This document shows positions 17,954-26,394 of a stretch of DNA of 64,000 nucleotides, piece after piece. Position 1 is the stretch's first letter; the number at the start of each line of letters is the position of its first letter. A program made the translations under genes and the position numbers. The stretch covers positions 186,001 through 250,000 of the forward strand of contig NZ_JAENHO010000008.1 in assembly GCF_016785085.1 (NCBI RefSeq), read 5' to 3'. The stretch comes from Paractinoplanes lichenicola. GTDB lineage: Bacteria; Actinomycetota; Actinomycetes; Mycobacteriales; Micromonosporaceae. The notes under the pieces are model-generated. The model was not told where the DNA came from. It searched no databases and saw only the letters and a program-made list of their open reading frames with translations.

Positions 17954-18514
17954 TCAGCGCTCCCGCCAGGAAAGAGGCGACAGCGAGATGGCGGCCTCGG
18001 CGACTCGCCGGGCGGTTTCGGTGTGCAGGTTCTTCGTGGCGGAGTCGATCCAGCCTTCGGTTCGCTGGATGCCGGCCTCTCGGTATTCGACTGCCTGCAG
18101 GAGCATCTCCAGCTTGTCGGCGTCTTTCGCGCACCGCGCCTCGAGAGTCTCGCGGGCTTCGTACTCGTCGACGGCGGCGCGGACCAGGTCGCGGGAGCGG
18201 GCGGGGAGTTGCGTTGTCTGATCGGCGGTGATCTGGCGCGGATCCGGTTTCTTCAGGTAAGCGGTGGCGGTGTGCGGGAGGTCGCCCGTTCGAGTTTCCT
18301 GGCTGTCGTGCCACAGAGCCAGGAAAGCGGCTCGAGCGGGATCGGCGCCCTCTTCCGCGGCGATGAGGGCGGCCAGTTGGGCGGCGCGCATGGTGTGCTC
18401 GGCGACTGATTCGGGGTCGCGGACTCCTACGTGCCACCAGCCGGAGCGACGGATTCGCTTGAGGAGGCCCAGCTCGTAGCCGAACCCGGCGAGCGCCTCT
18501 GCGTCCTCTGACAC
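17954..18514 (-). CDS. HD-domain phosphohydrolase (YfbR/HDDC2-like)
   Basis: A 186-residue HD hydrolase. The metal motif is visible as VAEHTMRAAQLA with LWHDSQE, the His...His-Asp set, and a later Asp in KDADKLEML. This matches the YfbR/HDDC2 group, known as 5'-deoxynucleotidases, although family members differ in substrate. It begins at GTG 18514, 12 bases after the stop of the XRE gene, and is probably its co-transcribed partner. Its 3' end faces the kinase gene with only 30 bases between. Confidence 0.85.
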   Translation of the reverse strand: MSEDAEALAGFGYELGLLKRIRRSGWWHVGVRDPESVAEHTMRAAQLAALIAAEEGADPARAAFLALWHDSQETRTGDLPHTATAYLKKPDPRQITADQTTQLPARSRDLVRAAVDEYEARETLEARCAKDADKLEMLLQAVEYREAGIQRTEGWIDSATKNLHTETARRVAEAAISLSPLSWRER

Positions 18515-18526
18515 GTGGAGTCCTCC

Positions 18527-19645
18527 CTACCTGTTGGCGATACGCACCGCGTACTGCAGCCCGGCGAGCTGGTCGCGTTCGGTGCGGGCCAAAGTGCCAC
18601 TGGAAGCGAGCCTATCGAGAACCTCGGTGAACGCCGTGCGGCTGGCCTGGTGGCCGTTGAGCAAGATAGGCCGTGAAGCCACCAAAGTGTGCAGGGTCGC
18701 GAGGTTCAACGGTAAGTGAGGGGAAGCGGGGTCGAGACGCTGCAGCAGGTGTTCCAACAGCCGAGCTCCGGTCCAGGATCGTGTGTCCGTGTTGAACATG
18801 AAGGAGTCGCTGATCTGCTCGTCGCTGAGTTCGCCGATCCAGTACGCCCAGTAGTTCAGGTTGGCGATCTGGGCGGACTCGCTCGTCATGTGGCCTACGA
18901 AGTCGTGCAGGTGGGTGCCGTCGCCGGCCACAGCCAAGGCGACCGAGGCGGATCGCGCCTCGAGAAGTTCAGTGATGCTGCTCTCGCGCGGGCGGGTGCG
19001 TCCGGCGCGGTTCCATTCGTCACGCAGCCAGGCGACGGAGTCGGGTCGGCCGTCGAAGCCCAGCAAATAGACCGCCTGGCGACGGAGCAGGGCCTCGTCG
19101 GCGTGCCGAGCCCGGTCGCCGATGAGCAAGAGGTGATCGAGGAAGCGGGTTCGTTCCGCGGCGCTCAAGGTCGGATGGGCTGACGCCGGGCCTCGTCGAG
19201 CAACCCGCGGTACGAACTCGCCCAGGTGCGAGGGCGCCTTTCCGAGGATGGGCCAGAGAATGAGGTTGGTGATCGTCCAGCGGTGAACACTCGCTGCCAG
19301 GGGGTGGCTGTCTGGACTCACCCAGCGGTCTCCGGCCGCTATGCCGGTTGCGAGCACCTGGTCCGCCTCGATGGCCTCCCGGAGGTGGCGGCCGGTCGAC
19401 GCGGGGGCACCCAATCGGGCCAACCGCCTGCAGATGCGGAGGAACTCGCCGGCGCTGACGGCTGACAGCGGTCGACGGCCGGACTCCCATCCCTGGACCG
19501 TCGTGATGTCAACGCGCAGAATCTCCGCGAATTTCTCCTGGGTCAACGCCGCTGATTGGCGGGCCAGCCGCAATACAGCGCCGGCAATAAGGCCGGAGGT
19601 GCGTGAACCCTGACTGCCAGTCAGGGTTGTTGACCCGCCTGCCAT
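18527..19645 (-). CDS. XRE-family transcriptional regulator with large C-terminal domain
   Basis: A 372-residue protein. The N-terminal helix-turn-helix is clear (LRLARQSAALTQEKFAEILRV, then TTVQGWESGRRPLS); the rest is a long helical domain without known catalytic motif, a common layout in actinobacterial regulators paired with HD hydrolases. It is divergent from the small-protein/APH genes at 19768. Codons 6-14 overlap a perfect 23-base inverted repeat (19606-19628), so either it is autoregulated through its own coding start or translation begins further in (TTG 19573 is possible). Confidence 0.85.
   Translation of the reverse strand: MAGGSTTLTGSQGSRTSGLIAGAVLRLARQSAALTQEKFAEILRVDITTVQGWESGRRPLSAVSAGEFLRICRRLARLGAPASTGRHLREAIEADQVLATGIAAGDRWVSPDSHPLAASVHRWTITNLILWPILGKAPSHLGEFVPRVARRGPASAHPTLSAAERTRFLDHLLLIGDRARHADEALLRRQAVYLLGFDGRPDSVAWLRDEWNRAGRTRPRESSITELLEARSASVALAVAGDGTHLHDFVGHMTSESAQIANLNYWAYWIGELSDEQISDSFMFNTDTRSWTGARLLEHLLQRLDPASPHLPLNLATLHTLVASRPILLNGHQASRTAFTEVLDRLASSGTLARTERDQLAGLQYAVRIANR
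19606..19628. promoter_or_regulatory. perfect inverted repeat over the 5' end of the XRE gene (candidate operator)
   Basis: Arms AACCCTGACTG (19606-19616) and CAGTCAGGGTT (19618-19628) are perfect reverse complements around one central base. The position at the start of an XRE gene, between divergent units, is what an autoregulatory operator would show. Binding is inferred. Confidence 0.55.
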
Positions 19646-19767
19646 GAATACCCTCTCTGAGGCGCTTCTACTGGTACTGCAGATCCGTTCCTAGTCTGTT
19701 TCCCGAATCGTACCGTCATGCGATCGATGCAGTAAGCGCCGTCGACCCCGGAAAGGGTGGAGCGCAA

Positions 19768-20025
19768 ATGACGGAGGGCACCTACTACTCGGTCTCGGCC
19801 GAGCATCTGTTCGCCGGGGCGCAGGCAACCCTCGACCAGCACGTCACGTCGAGCGCCACGGGCAGGTGCTTGGCCTGCGGTTCGCCTGGGCCGTGCTGGC
19901 GTCGCGAACACGCTGTGGCGATATTTTCGCGAAGTCTGTGGCTGCCGACGCGGCGCCCCGGAGCCAGCCATCCCGAATTGATCAATGCGCGTCGCGTACG
20001 CAATGAGGCTGTGCCAGGTGCTTGA
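19768..20025 (+). CDS. small cysteine-motif protein
   Basis: An 85-residue protein with a CLACGSPGPCWRREHA motif (CxxC plus one further Cys), suggesting a small metal-binding knuckle, and a basic middle ending in PGASHPELINARRV. Similar small proteins sit next to XRE regulators in many actinobacteria, but I know of no function. ATG 19768 follows GGGTGGAG. It overlaps the next gene by 41 bases in another frame, so the pair is compact and likely co-translated. Confidence 0.6.
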   Translation: MTEGTYYSVSAEHLFAGAQATLDQHVTSSATGRCLACGSPGPCWRREHAVAIFSRSLWLPTRRPGASHPELINARRVRNEAVPGA

Positions 20026-20254
20026 TGTGTCGCTCATGCACCTGCCACAGCGTCCCGGTTGGGACTGTCGGGATTGTGGCCGGTCGTGGCCGTGCGAATG
20101 GAAGACGCGTGCCCTGAGAGCAGAGTTCCGAGATGACAGGACCTCGCTAATGATCTATCTGGCGTCCTTCTATGCGGATGCGAATGTAGATTTCGGTGGT
20201 GCCTCGGAACTGAAGCTCTATGCCCGCTTTCTTGTCGCGCCCTTCGCCGAGTAG
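19985..20254 (+). CDS. small cysteine-motif protein
   Basis: An 89-residue protein with WDCRDCGRSWPCEW near residues 25-40, a CxxC...C motif resembling that of its upstream neighbour, followed by a helical segment ending LYARFLVAPF. Database relatives in actinobacteria are sometimes labelled flavin reductases, which the sequence does not support. It overlaps the gene before it by 41 bases and lies 81 bases before the APH-fold gene. Confidence 0.6.
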   Translation: MRVAYAMRLCQVLDVSLMHLPQRPGWDCRDCGRSWPCEWKTRALRAEFRDDRTSLMIYLASFYADANVDFGGASELKLYARFLVAPFAE

Positions 20255-20335
20255 ACCGTCGACATGGAATTCTGGGACGGCGGGGCGGGATTTTGCTGCC
20301 CGCCGAACCCCGGCGTCTGAAAGGCCACCTGACCG

Positions 20336-21106
20336 ATGCGCAGTGACTGGGCCGCTCTGCCCGAAGCCGTCACGACACGGATCACCGACCGGGTCGGCGA
20401 GATACACGTCGTGCCCGCCGGGACAGGTGACCACGCGGAGATCGCCGCAACGGTCAGCGGACCCCTTGGGTCCGTGTTCGTGAAAGCAGCTCAGAGCGAC
20501 CTGGGCGTTCGGTCACTGCGCTACGAGCTGCGGGTGGGCGAGGCCCTCCAACCGCCTTGCTCACCCGCAGTTCAGTGGCACTTCGAGACCGGCGGCTGGC
20601 TGGTGGCAGGCTTCGAGCAACTCGACGGTCCCCACGCCGACCTGTCACCAGGGAGCCCCGACCTCGATCTGCTCGCCACCGCCATCAAAGACCTCAGCGT
20701 GGCCCCCGAACCCGCCATACCGCTGTACAACCCAGCGGCGCGGCTCGGCTTCTCTCATCCCGCGATGGCCGGCGAGGCACTCATCCACACCGACCTAAAC
20801 CCGGCCAACCTGATCGTGACCAGCGATGGCCTGCGCATCGTCGACTGGGCGTTCACGACCAAGGCGGCACCGTGGCTCGAGCTCGCCATGCTCGTACCTT
20901 GGCTCATCGGCAGTGGCCACACGCCAGAACAGGCCGAGAACTGGCTGTCCCAATTCTCGGCCTGGGACTCGGCCGGGTCCGACGCCATGGACCATTTTGC
21001 GACCAGTAGCGCCGCGAAGTGGTCTGCCAAAGCCCAAGCGACATCGCCGTCATGGATACATGACCTTGCCATCTGGACCAGCCGGTGGGCGCAGTTCAGG
21101 GCATGA
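20336..21106 (+). CDS. APH-fold phosphotransferase (aminoglycoside phosphotransferase family)
   Basis: A 256-residue kinase-like protein. The catalytic loop reads LIHTDLNPANLIV (about residues 149-161) and the metal Asp is in IVDWAF (about 168-173), the standard APH/choline-kinase pattern. The nucleotide loop at the N-terminus is weak (PAGTGDHAEIAATV) but a Lys is present in VFVKAA. The neighbourhood of XRE regulator, HD hydrolase and small Cys proteins suggests a role in small-molecule or signalling metabolism rather than drug resistance. Substrate unknown. Confidence 0.8.
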   Translation: MRSDWAALPEAVTTRITDRVGEIHVVPAGTGDHAEIAATVSGPLGSVFVKAAQSDLGVRSLRYELRVGEALQPPCSPAVQWHFETGGWLVAGFEQLDGPHADLSPGSPDLDLLATAIKDLSVAPEPAIPLYNPAARLGFSHPAMAGEALIHTDLNPANLIVTSDGLRIVDWAFTTKAAPWLELAMLVPWLIGSGHTPEQAENWLSQFSAWDSAGSDAMDHFATSSAAKWSAKAQATSPSWIHDLAIWTSRWAQFRA

Positions 21107-21191
21107 CCGGAGATGAGTGCCAGGGGCATGGAGTAGCTGGCGTAGCTGCAGTGGCGGTGTGGGGGTCGGCGGCCGGTGCCTTCTAGGGTGT

Positions 21192-21207
21192 CCTCACGGC
21201 GGTGAGG
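21192..21207 (+). promoter_or_regulatory. short hairpin next to the sulP ribosome-binding site
   Basis: CCTCAC and GTGAGG are complementary around a GGCG loop and end just before the GGGGAGAAGG site of the gene starting at 21216. It could limit translation initiation; a six-base stem is weak evidence. Confidence 0.25.
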
Positions 21208-21215
21208 GGAGAAGG

Positions 21216-22880
21216 ATGCGCAGCTTGGCTTGGGTTCCGGGGATTGAGGTGGCCACCACCTACCGGGCCAAGTGGTTCCCGAAGGACCTTGTCGCGGGGA
21301 TTGTGCTGACCACGCTTCTGGTTCCGCAGGGGATGGCCTACGCGGAGTTAGCGGGGCTTCCGCCCATTACCGGGCTCTACACGTCGATTCTGTGCCTGCT
21401 CGCCTACGCCGTGTTCGGGCCATCACGGGTGCTTGTGCTCGGCCCGGACTCGGCGTTGGGGCCAATGATTGCCGCTGTTGTCGTGCCGATGGTGTTGGCG
21501 GGTGGGGATCCGGGGAAGGCTGTTGCGCTGGCTTCGGTTCTGGCGCTGCTGGTTGGGCTGTTCATGACCGTCGCGGCTGTGGCCAAGCTCGGGTTTGTGG
21601 CGGATTTGTTGTCGCATCCGACTCAGTTGGGGTACGTGAACGGGCTTGCGGTCACGATTTTGATCGGGCAGCTGCCCAAGCTCTTCGGGTTCTCGACCGA
21701 GGGGGAGGGCCTCTGGGCTGACATCAAAGGCTTCGTCACCGGGCTCGACGAAACGGTGCCGGCCGCGCTGGCGATCGGGGTCGGGGGGCTCGTCGTCATT
21801 CTGGGGCTGCAGAAGCTGCTGCCCAGGGTGCCGGCCATTTTGGTGGCGGTCGTGGGGGCGATTGCGGCGGTCACCCTCATGGATCTCGACGTGGATGTGG
21901 TGGGGCCGCTGCCGCAGGGGTTTCCGCCGTTCACGATTCCGACTGTCTCGTTGCATGAGTTCGGGCTGCTTGCGGCGGCGGCCGTGGGGATCACGTTGGT
22001 TTCGGTTACCGACACGATCTCGACCGCGTCGGCGTTTGCGGGGCGTACGGGGCAGGAAGTGCGCGGCAATCAGGAGATGGGTGGGATCGGGGCGGCCAAC
22101 CTCGCGGCGGGGTTGTTTCAAGGGTTCCCGGTCAGCACGAGCGGTTCCCGTACGGCGGTGGCGTTCGCAGCGGGCGCTAAGAGCCAGGTCACGGGGCTGG
22201 TCGGGGCGGCGGCCATCACGCTCATGCTCGTATTGGTGCCGGGGCTGCTCAAGGACATGCCGCAGCCGATGTTGGCGGCCGTTGTCATTGCGGCGTCTAT
22301 CGGGTTGGCCGACGTCAAGGGCATGGTGCGGTTGTGGAGGCAGCGGCGGATCGAATTCGCGTTGGCGGCGGCTGCGTTTGTCGGGGTGGCGGTGCTGGGG
22401 GTGTTGCCGGGCATTGCCTGGGCGGTGGCGCTGAGCGTGCTCAACGTGTTCCGGCGCGCGTGGTGGCCCTACCGTACGGAATTGGGCAAGCCCGAAAACG
22501 TGGACGGCTATCACGACTTGCAGCAATATCCGGAGGCCGCCAGAACACCGGGGCTCGTCATCTTCCGGTTCGATGCGCCGCTTATTTTTGCCAACGCGCG
22601 CACGTTCCGGGAGGAGATCCGGCACCTGGCTACCGACGGGACGCGCTGGATTCTCGTGGCGGCCGAGCCGATCACGGACGTCGACACCACCGCGGCCGAC
22701 ATGCTGGAGGAGCTCGATCAGGAGCTCAACGCCAAGGGCATGTCGCTCGTGTTCGCGGAGATGAAGAACCCGGTGAAGCAGAAAATCGACCGGTACGGGC
22801 TGACACGCACCATCGATCCGGCGCATTTCTACCCGACGTTGGATGATGCAGTGGCAGCCTTCCGAAGGAGCAACGCATGA
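21216..22880 (+). CDS. SulP-family anion transporter with STAS domain
   Basis: A 554-residue membrane protein of the SLC26/SulP family (sulfate, bicarbonate or other anion uptake). The signature is LLVPQGMAYAELAGLPPITGLY near residue 30; about ten further hydrophobic segments follow up to residue 425, and the cytosolic C-terminus is a STAS domain (LVIFRFDAPLIFANARTF, then DVDTTAADML). ATG 21216 has a strong GGGGAGAAGG site; longer in-frame reading upstream is non-hydrophobic and unlikely. Its stop overlaps the GH13 gene start by four bases. The substrate cannot be assigned. Confidence 0.9.
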   Translation: MRSLAWVPGIEVATTYRAKWFPKDLVAGIVLTTLLVPQGMAYAELAGLPPITGLYTSILCLLAYAVFGPSRVLVLGPDSALGPMIAAVVVPMVLAGGDPGKAVALASVLALLVGLFMTVAAVAKLGFVADLLSHPTQLGYVNGLAVTILIGQLPKLFGFSTEGEGLWADIKGFVTGLDETVPAALAIGVGGLVVILGLQKLLPRVPAILVAVVGAIAAVTLMDLDVDVVGPLPQGFPPFTIPTVSLHEFGLLAAAAVGITLVSVTDTISTASAFAGRTGQEVRGNQEMGGIGAANLAAGLFQGFPVSTSGSRTAVAFAAGAKSQVTGLVGAAAITLMLVLVPGLLKDMPQPMLAAVVIAASIGLADVKGMVRLWRQRRIEFALAAAAFVGVAVLGVLPGIAWAVALSVLNVFRRAWWPYRTELGKPENVDGYHDLQQYPEAARTPGLVIFRFDAPLIFANARTFREEIRHLATDGTRWILVAAEPITDVDTTAADMLEELDQELNAKGMSLVFAEMKNPVKQKIDRYGLTRTIDPAHFYPTLDDAVAAFRRSNA

Positions 22881-24268
22881 CGGCGGTCTACGAGATCGAC
22901 ACCTGGCCGTGGCTCGAGGGCCTGAGCCGCCGGTACGGGCGGACGGTGACGCTCGGGGACGTGCCCGGTGAGGTCTGGGACGACATAACGTCAACCAATG
23001 CCGTCTGGCTGATGGGCGTCTGGGAACGCAGCCCGGCCGGCCTCGCCATTGCCCAAGCCAACGAGGGCCTGCAAAGAGAATTCCGAAATGCTTTGCCCGA
23101 TTTGTCCGAGGAAGACGTCGTCGGCTCGCCCTACTGCATCCGCCGCTACGAAGTCGATCACCACCTCGGCGGGCAAGAGGGACTAAGGAAGGCTCGCGAG
23201 GAACTCAAGAAGCGCGGCCAAAAGCTGATCCTCGACTACGTCCCCAACCACGTAGCCCCGGACCACCCGGCGATCACCGAATACCCCGACTGGTTCATCA
23301 ACGGCACCCCGGACGACCTGGCGAACAACCCCACCGACTGGTTCAAGGCCGGCGACCGCATCATCGCCCACGGCCGCGACCCCTATTTTCCGCCCTGGCC
23401 CGACGTGGCCCAGCTCAACGCCTTCAGCCCGGGCCTGCGCAAGGCCACCGTGGAAACCCTGAAAAACATCGCCGAGCAGTGTGACGGCGTCCGGGTCGAC
23501 ATGGCCATGCTGATGTTCAACGACATCTTCGCCCGCACGTGGGGCGAGCACGCGGGCCCGAAACCGGCGCAGGAGTTCTGGCCGGGAGTCATCCAGTCTT
23601 TGCCCGCCGATTTCCTGCTCATCGCCGAGGCCTATTGGGACACCGAGTGGACGCTGCAGCAGCAAGGCTTCCACCTCTGCTACGACAAGCGCCTCTACGA
23701 CCGGCTGGCCCACGAGGACGCGAATGCCGTCCGCGCGCACCTGAGAGCCGACCGCGCCTATCAGGACCGCCTGATCCGCTTCACCGAGAACCACGACGAG
23801 CCCCGCGCCGCCGCCGCGCTGGGTCCTCGAAATCGAGCCGCCGCCGTGGCCATTGCGACTCTGCCCGGCGCCACCCTCTGGCACGACGGCCAATTCGAGG
23901 GCCGCCGCGTCAAACTCCCGGTCTTCCTCGGCCGCTATCCCGACGAGCCGGTCGACGAGGAGCTGCGCGCCTTCTACCGCAAGCTGGCGGAGACGAGAAT
24001 CAACACGGGTGACTGGCATTTGCTGGACACCCACGACGTGCTCGCCTGGACGTGGCAGAACGGCGACGACCGCCACCTCGTCGTCATCAATTTCGCCGGC
24101 AGCACCGCGCGAACCCGCGTACGGGCGCCGTGGTTCTCGGACGGGCAGGATCGGCGGCTGACCGATCTGCTGGACGGCCGGGTCTTCGACCGTGACGGCG
24201 CCGAACTGGCCGCCGAGGGTCTTTACGTCGAGCTGCCGCCCTGGGGGTTCCATGTCCTTGCGAGCTGA
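22877..24268 (+). CDS. GH13 alpha-amylase-family enzyme
   Basis: A 463-residue (beta/alpha)8 glycoside hydrolase-like protein. GH13 regions are visible: DYVPNH (region I), DGVRVDMAM (region II, nucleophile Asp), LIAEAYWD (region III, acid/base Glu) and FTENHDEPR (region IV, His-Asp). A small C-terminal beta domain follows. There is no signal peptide, so it acts inside the cell on an alpha-glucan or sugar conjugate. The compact size and the nearly absent B domain set it apart from classical amylases. It is translationally coupled to the SulP gene and overlaps the peptidase gene by 17 bases, an unusual grouping. Confidence 0.85.
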   Translation: MTAVYEIDTWPWLEGLSRRYGRTVTLGDVPGEVWDDITSTNAVWLMGVWERSPAGLAIAQANEGLQREFRNALPDLSEEDVVGSPYCIRRYEVDHHLGGQEGLRKAREELKKRGQKLILDYVPNHVAPDHPAITEYPDWFINGTPDDLANNPTDWFKAGDRIIAHGRDPYFPPWPDVAQLNAFSPGLRKATVETLKNIAEQCDGVRVDMAMLMFNDIFARTWGEHAGPKPAQEFWPGVIQSLPADFLLIAEAYWDTEWTLQQQGFHLCYDKRLYDRLAHEDANAVRAHLRADRAYQDRLIRFTENHDEPRAAAALGPRNRAAAVAIATLPGATLWHDGQFEGRRVKLPVFLGRYPDEPVDEELRAFYRKLAETRINTGDWHLLDTHDVLAWTWQNGDDRHLVVINFAGSTARTRVRAPWFSDGQDRRLTDLLDGRVFDRDGAELAAEGLYVELPPWGFHVLAS

Positions 24269-25298
24269 GAAGGCGCTGGAACAAGCGAAGGATCTCGACG
24301 GCCTGCTCATCACGCCGGGCCCCGATCTCGCCTATTTCACAGGTCTGCGGCCACCGGTCACCGAGCGCCTCACGATGCTGATCCTGCGGCACGGCGAAAC
24401 GCCGCATCTGATCGTGCCGCGGCTGGAGAAACCGGAGGGAATCGACGCCGAGACCTGGCAGGACGGCGACGACCCGTACGAACTGGTCACGCGAAGGCTC
24501 AAACAGGGCCGCTATGCCATCTCGGATTCCGCCTGGGCGATGCATCTGCTGGAACTGCAGAAGCCGGGGCTCACCTATACGTCGATGACCAAAGCGCTGC
24601 CCATGCTGCGCGCGGTAAAAGACGCCGATGAGGTCGAATTGCTCGCCGCAGCCGGTGCGGCCGCCGACAAGACGTTCGAGGCCGTCAAGGAGCTGCGTTT
24701 CAGCGGGCGCGCCGAGAAAGACGTGGCCGCCGACCTGGCCCGGCTTCTGCAGGAGCACGGCCACGAGCAGGTCGATTTCACGATCGTCGCGTCGGGGCCC
24801 AACGGCGCGAACCCGCATCACGAGGCCGGCGACCGCGTCATCGAGAACGGCGACATGGTCGTGCTCGATTTCGGCGGCTTGAAGAACGGCTACGGATCCG
24901 ACACCACGCGCACTGTGCATGTGGGACCGCCGAGCGACGAGGAACAGGAAGTCCACGACTTCGTTCGCCTCGCGCAGCAGGCCGCCTTTGAAGCCGTACG
25001 GCCGGGGGTGGAATGTCAGGAGGTCGACCGGGTGGCCCGTCAGGTCATCGTGGACGCGGGATATGGCGAGTTCTTCATTCACCGCACCGGGCACGGCATC
25101 GGCCTCGAGACGCACGAGCCGCCCTATCTCGTACGGGGGGAAACGCGGCCCCTGGTGCCCGGCATGTGCTTCTCGATCGAGCCGGGAATCTACCTGCCGG
25201 GCCGGTTCGGGGTGCGGATCGAGGACATCGTCACCGTGACCCCCGACGGCGGCCGGCGGCTGAACAACACCGAAAGAACGATCGTCACAGTCTTTTGA
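24252..25298 (+). CDS. M24-family metallopeptidase (Xaa-Pro aminopeptidase-like)
   Basis: A 348-residue pita-bread-fold peptidase. The creatinase N-domain (GLLITPGPDLAYFTGLR) precedes the catalytic domain with metal ligands in VVLDFGG, SDTTRT, the HRTGHGIGLETHE segment, SIEPGIY and IEDIV. All five expected ligand positions can be seen, so it should be an active dinuclear metal enzyme cleaving N-terminal residues before proline. ATG 24252 lies inside the end of the GH13 gene. Confidence 0.9.
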   Translation: MSLRAEKALEQAKDLDGLLITPGPDLAYFTGLRPPVTERLTMLILRHGETPHLIVPRLEKPEGIDAETWQDGDDPYELVTRRLKQGRYAISDSAWAMHLLELQKPGLTYTSMTKALPMLRAVKDADEVELLAAAGAAADKTFEAVKELRFSGRAEKDVAADLARLLQEHGHEQVDFTIVASGPNGANPHHEAGDRVIENGDMVVLDFGGLKNGYGSDTTRTVHVGPPSDEEQEVHDFVRLAQQAAFEAVRPGVECQEVDRVARQVIVDAGYGEFFIHRTGHGIGLETHEPPYLVRGETRPLVPGMCFSIEPGIYLPGRFGVRIEDIVTVTPDGGRRLNNTERTIVTVF

Positions 25299-25365
25299 CC
25301 TACCTCCGCGGCGACCATCGGGGGCAGACTCGGGGGATCTGAACCGCGAGACCTGGGGGAGTTCC

Positions 25366-26067
25366 ATGAAACCGACGATCGTCCTCGTGCACGGCGCGTT
25401 CGCCGAGTCGTCCAGCTGGACCGGCGTGATCAAGCTGCTCAAGGCGCAGGACTATCCGGTCATCGCCGTGGCCAACCCGCTGCGCGGCGTCAAGTACGAC
25501 TCCGACTATCTGCGCGCGACCCTGGCCTCGGTCGAGGGGGACGTGGTGCTGGTCGGCCACTCGTACGGCGGAATGGTGATCACCAACGCGGCGACCGGCG
25601 TCCCGGCCGTGAAGGCGCTGGTCTACGTCGGGGCCTTCGCGCCCGAGCAGGGGGAGAGCGCGGGCGACCTGGCCGGCAAGTTCCCCGGCAGCTCGCTCGG
25701 CGAGACCCTGAGCCCGGTGAAGCTGCCCGACGGCGGCACCGACCTCTACATCAAGCAGGATCTCTACCATCACCAGTTCGCCGCCGACTCGCCGGCCGAG
25801 TTGGCCGCGGTGCTGGCCGTCACGCAGCGCCCGATCACCGAGGGCGCGCTGGGTGAGGCGTCCCCCGGTGAGCCGGCGTGGAAGTCGATCCCGTCGTGGT
25901 TCCTGTTCGGCAGCGACGACCTCAACATTCCGGTCGCCGCGCTGCGCTTCATGGCCGAGCGGGCCGGTTCGCGCCGCACGGTCGAGCTGGCCGGGGGTTC
26001 GCACACGGTGGCGATGCCCGAGGCCGCGCAGCTGGTCGAGCTGATCGGCGAGGCGTCAGGCGCCTGA
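25366..26067 (+). CDS. alpha/beta hydrolase
   Basis: A 233-residue hydrolase of the group related to plant methylesterases and bacterial EstC. Visible parts: oxyanion start LVHGAFAESSSW, nucleophile elbow GHSYGG (near residue 65), acid region FGSDDLNIP and catalytic His in GGSHTVAMP. No signal peptide. ATG 25366 follows TGGGGGAG. Its end overlaps the convergent small gene by 12 bases. Substrate unknown. Confidence 0.88.
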   Translation: MKPTIVLVHGAFAESSSWTGVIKLLKAQDYPVIAVANPLRGVKYDSDYLRATLASVEGDVVLVGHSYGGMVITNAATGVPAVKALVYVGAFAPEQGESAGDLAGKFPGSSLGETLSPVKLPDGGTDLYIKQDLYHHQFAADSPAELAAVLAVTQRPITEGALGEASPGEPAWKSIPSWFLFGSDDLNIPVAALRFMAERAGSRRTVELAGGSHTVAMPEAAQLVELIGEASGA

Positions 26068-26310
26068 TTGCCGCTTGTCCTCCTCGACGTCATCCGCGCC
26101 GACCGGCACGCCGTCGGAGTCGCGGGTGGCGTCGGTGAGGCGGCGGTGGTCGGGCCCGGCGCCGGAGGCCACCGCGTCGGCGTCGGCGTCGGCGGCACCC
26201 ACGACGGGACCGTCGGGGTTGGCGCCGGTCTCCTCGCGCACCTTGTCGCCGAAGTCGTCGGAGAGCGCGGCGGCGATCGGGACGGCCTGCGGACCTGAGG
26301 GGTTCGTCAT
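26056..26310 (-). CDS. small acidic hydrophilic protein
   Basis: An 84-residue protein rich in Asp, Ala, Gly and Glu, without hydrophobic core motifs, likely disordered. AGGAAGGAACC gives a good ribosome-binding site for the ATG at 26310. Residues 40-60 are of low complexity (ADADADAVASG). A function is not known; small acidic proteins of this type are common in actinobacteria. A 15-base direct repeat lies just upstream (26326-26357). Confidence 0.5.
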   Translation of the reverse strand: MTNPSGPQAVPIAAALSDDFGDKVREETGANPDGPVVGAADADADAVASGAGPDHRRLTDATRDSDGVPVGADDVEEDKRQSGA

Positions 26311-26325
26311 GACGGTTCCTTCCTT

Positions 26326-26357
26326 CGAAAACAGCCGAGAGACGAAAACAGCCGAGA
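26326..26357. repeat. tandem 15-base direct repeat in a divergent promoter region
   Basis: CGAAAACAGCCGAGA occurs at 26326-26340 and again at 26343-26357, two bases apart, between the divergent genes at 26310 and 26395. It could be a pair of regulator sites or a chance duplication. Confidence 0.6.
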
Positions 26358-26394
26358 CATGGATACCCGTTGCGGCGCGGGGTAGTCGCGGCGC

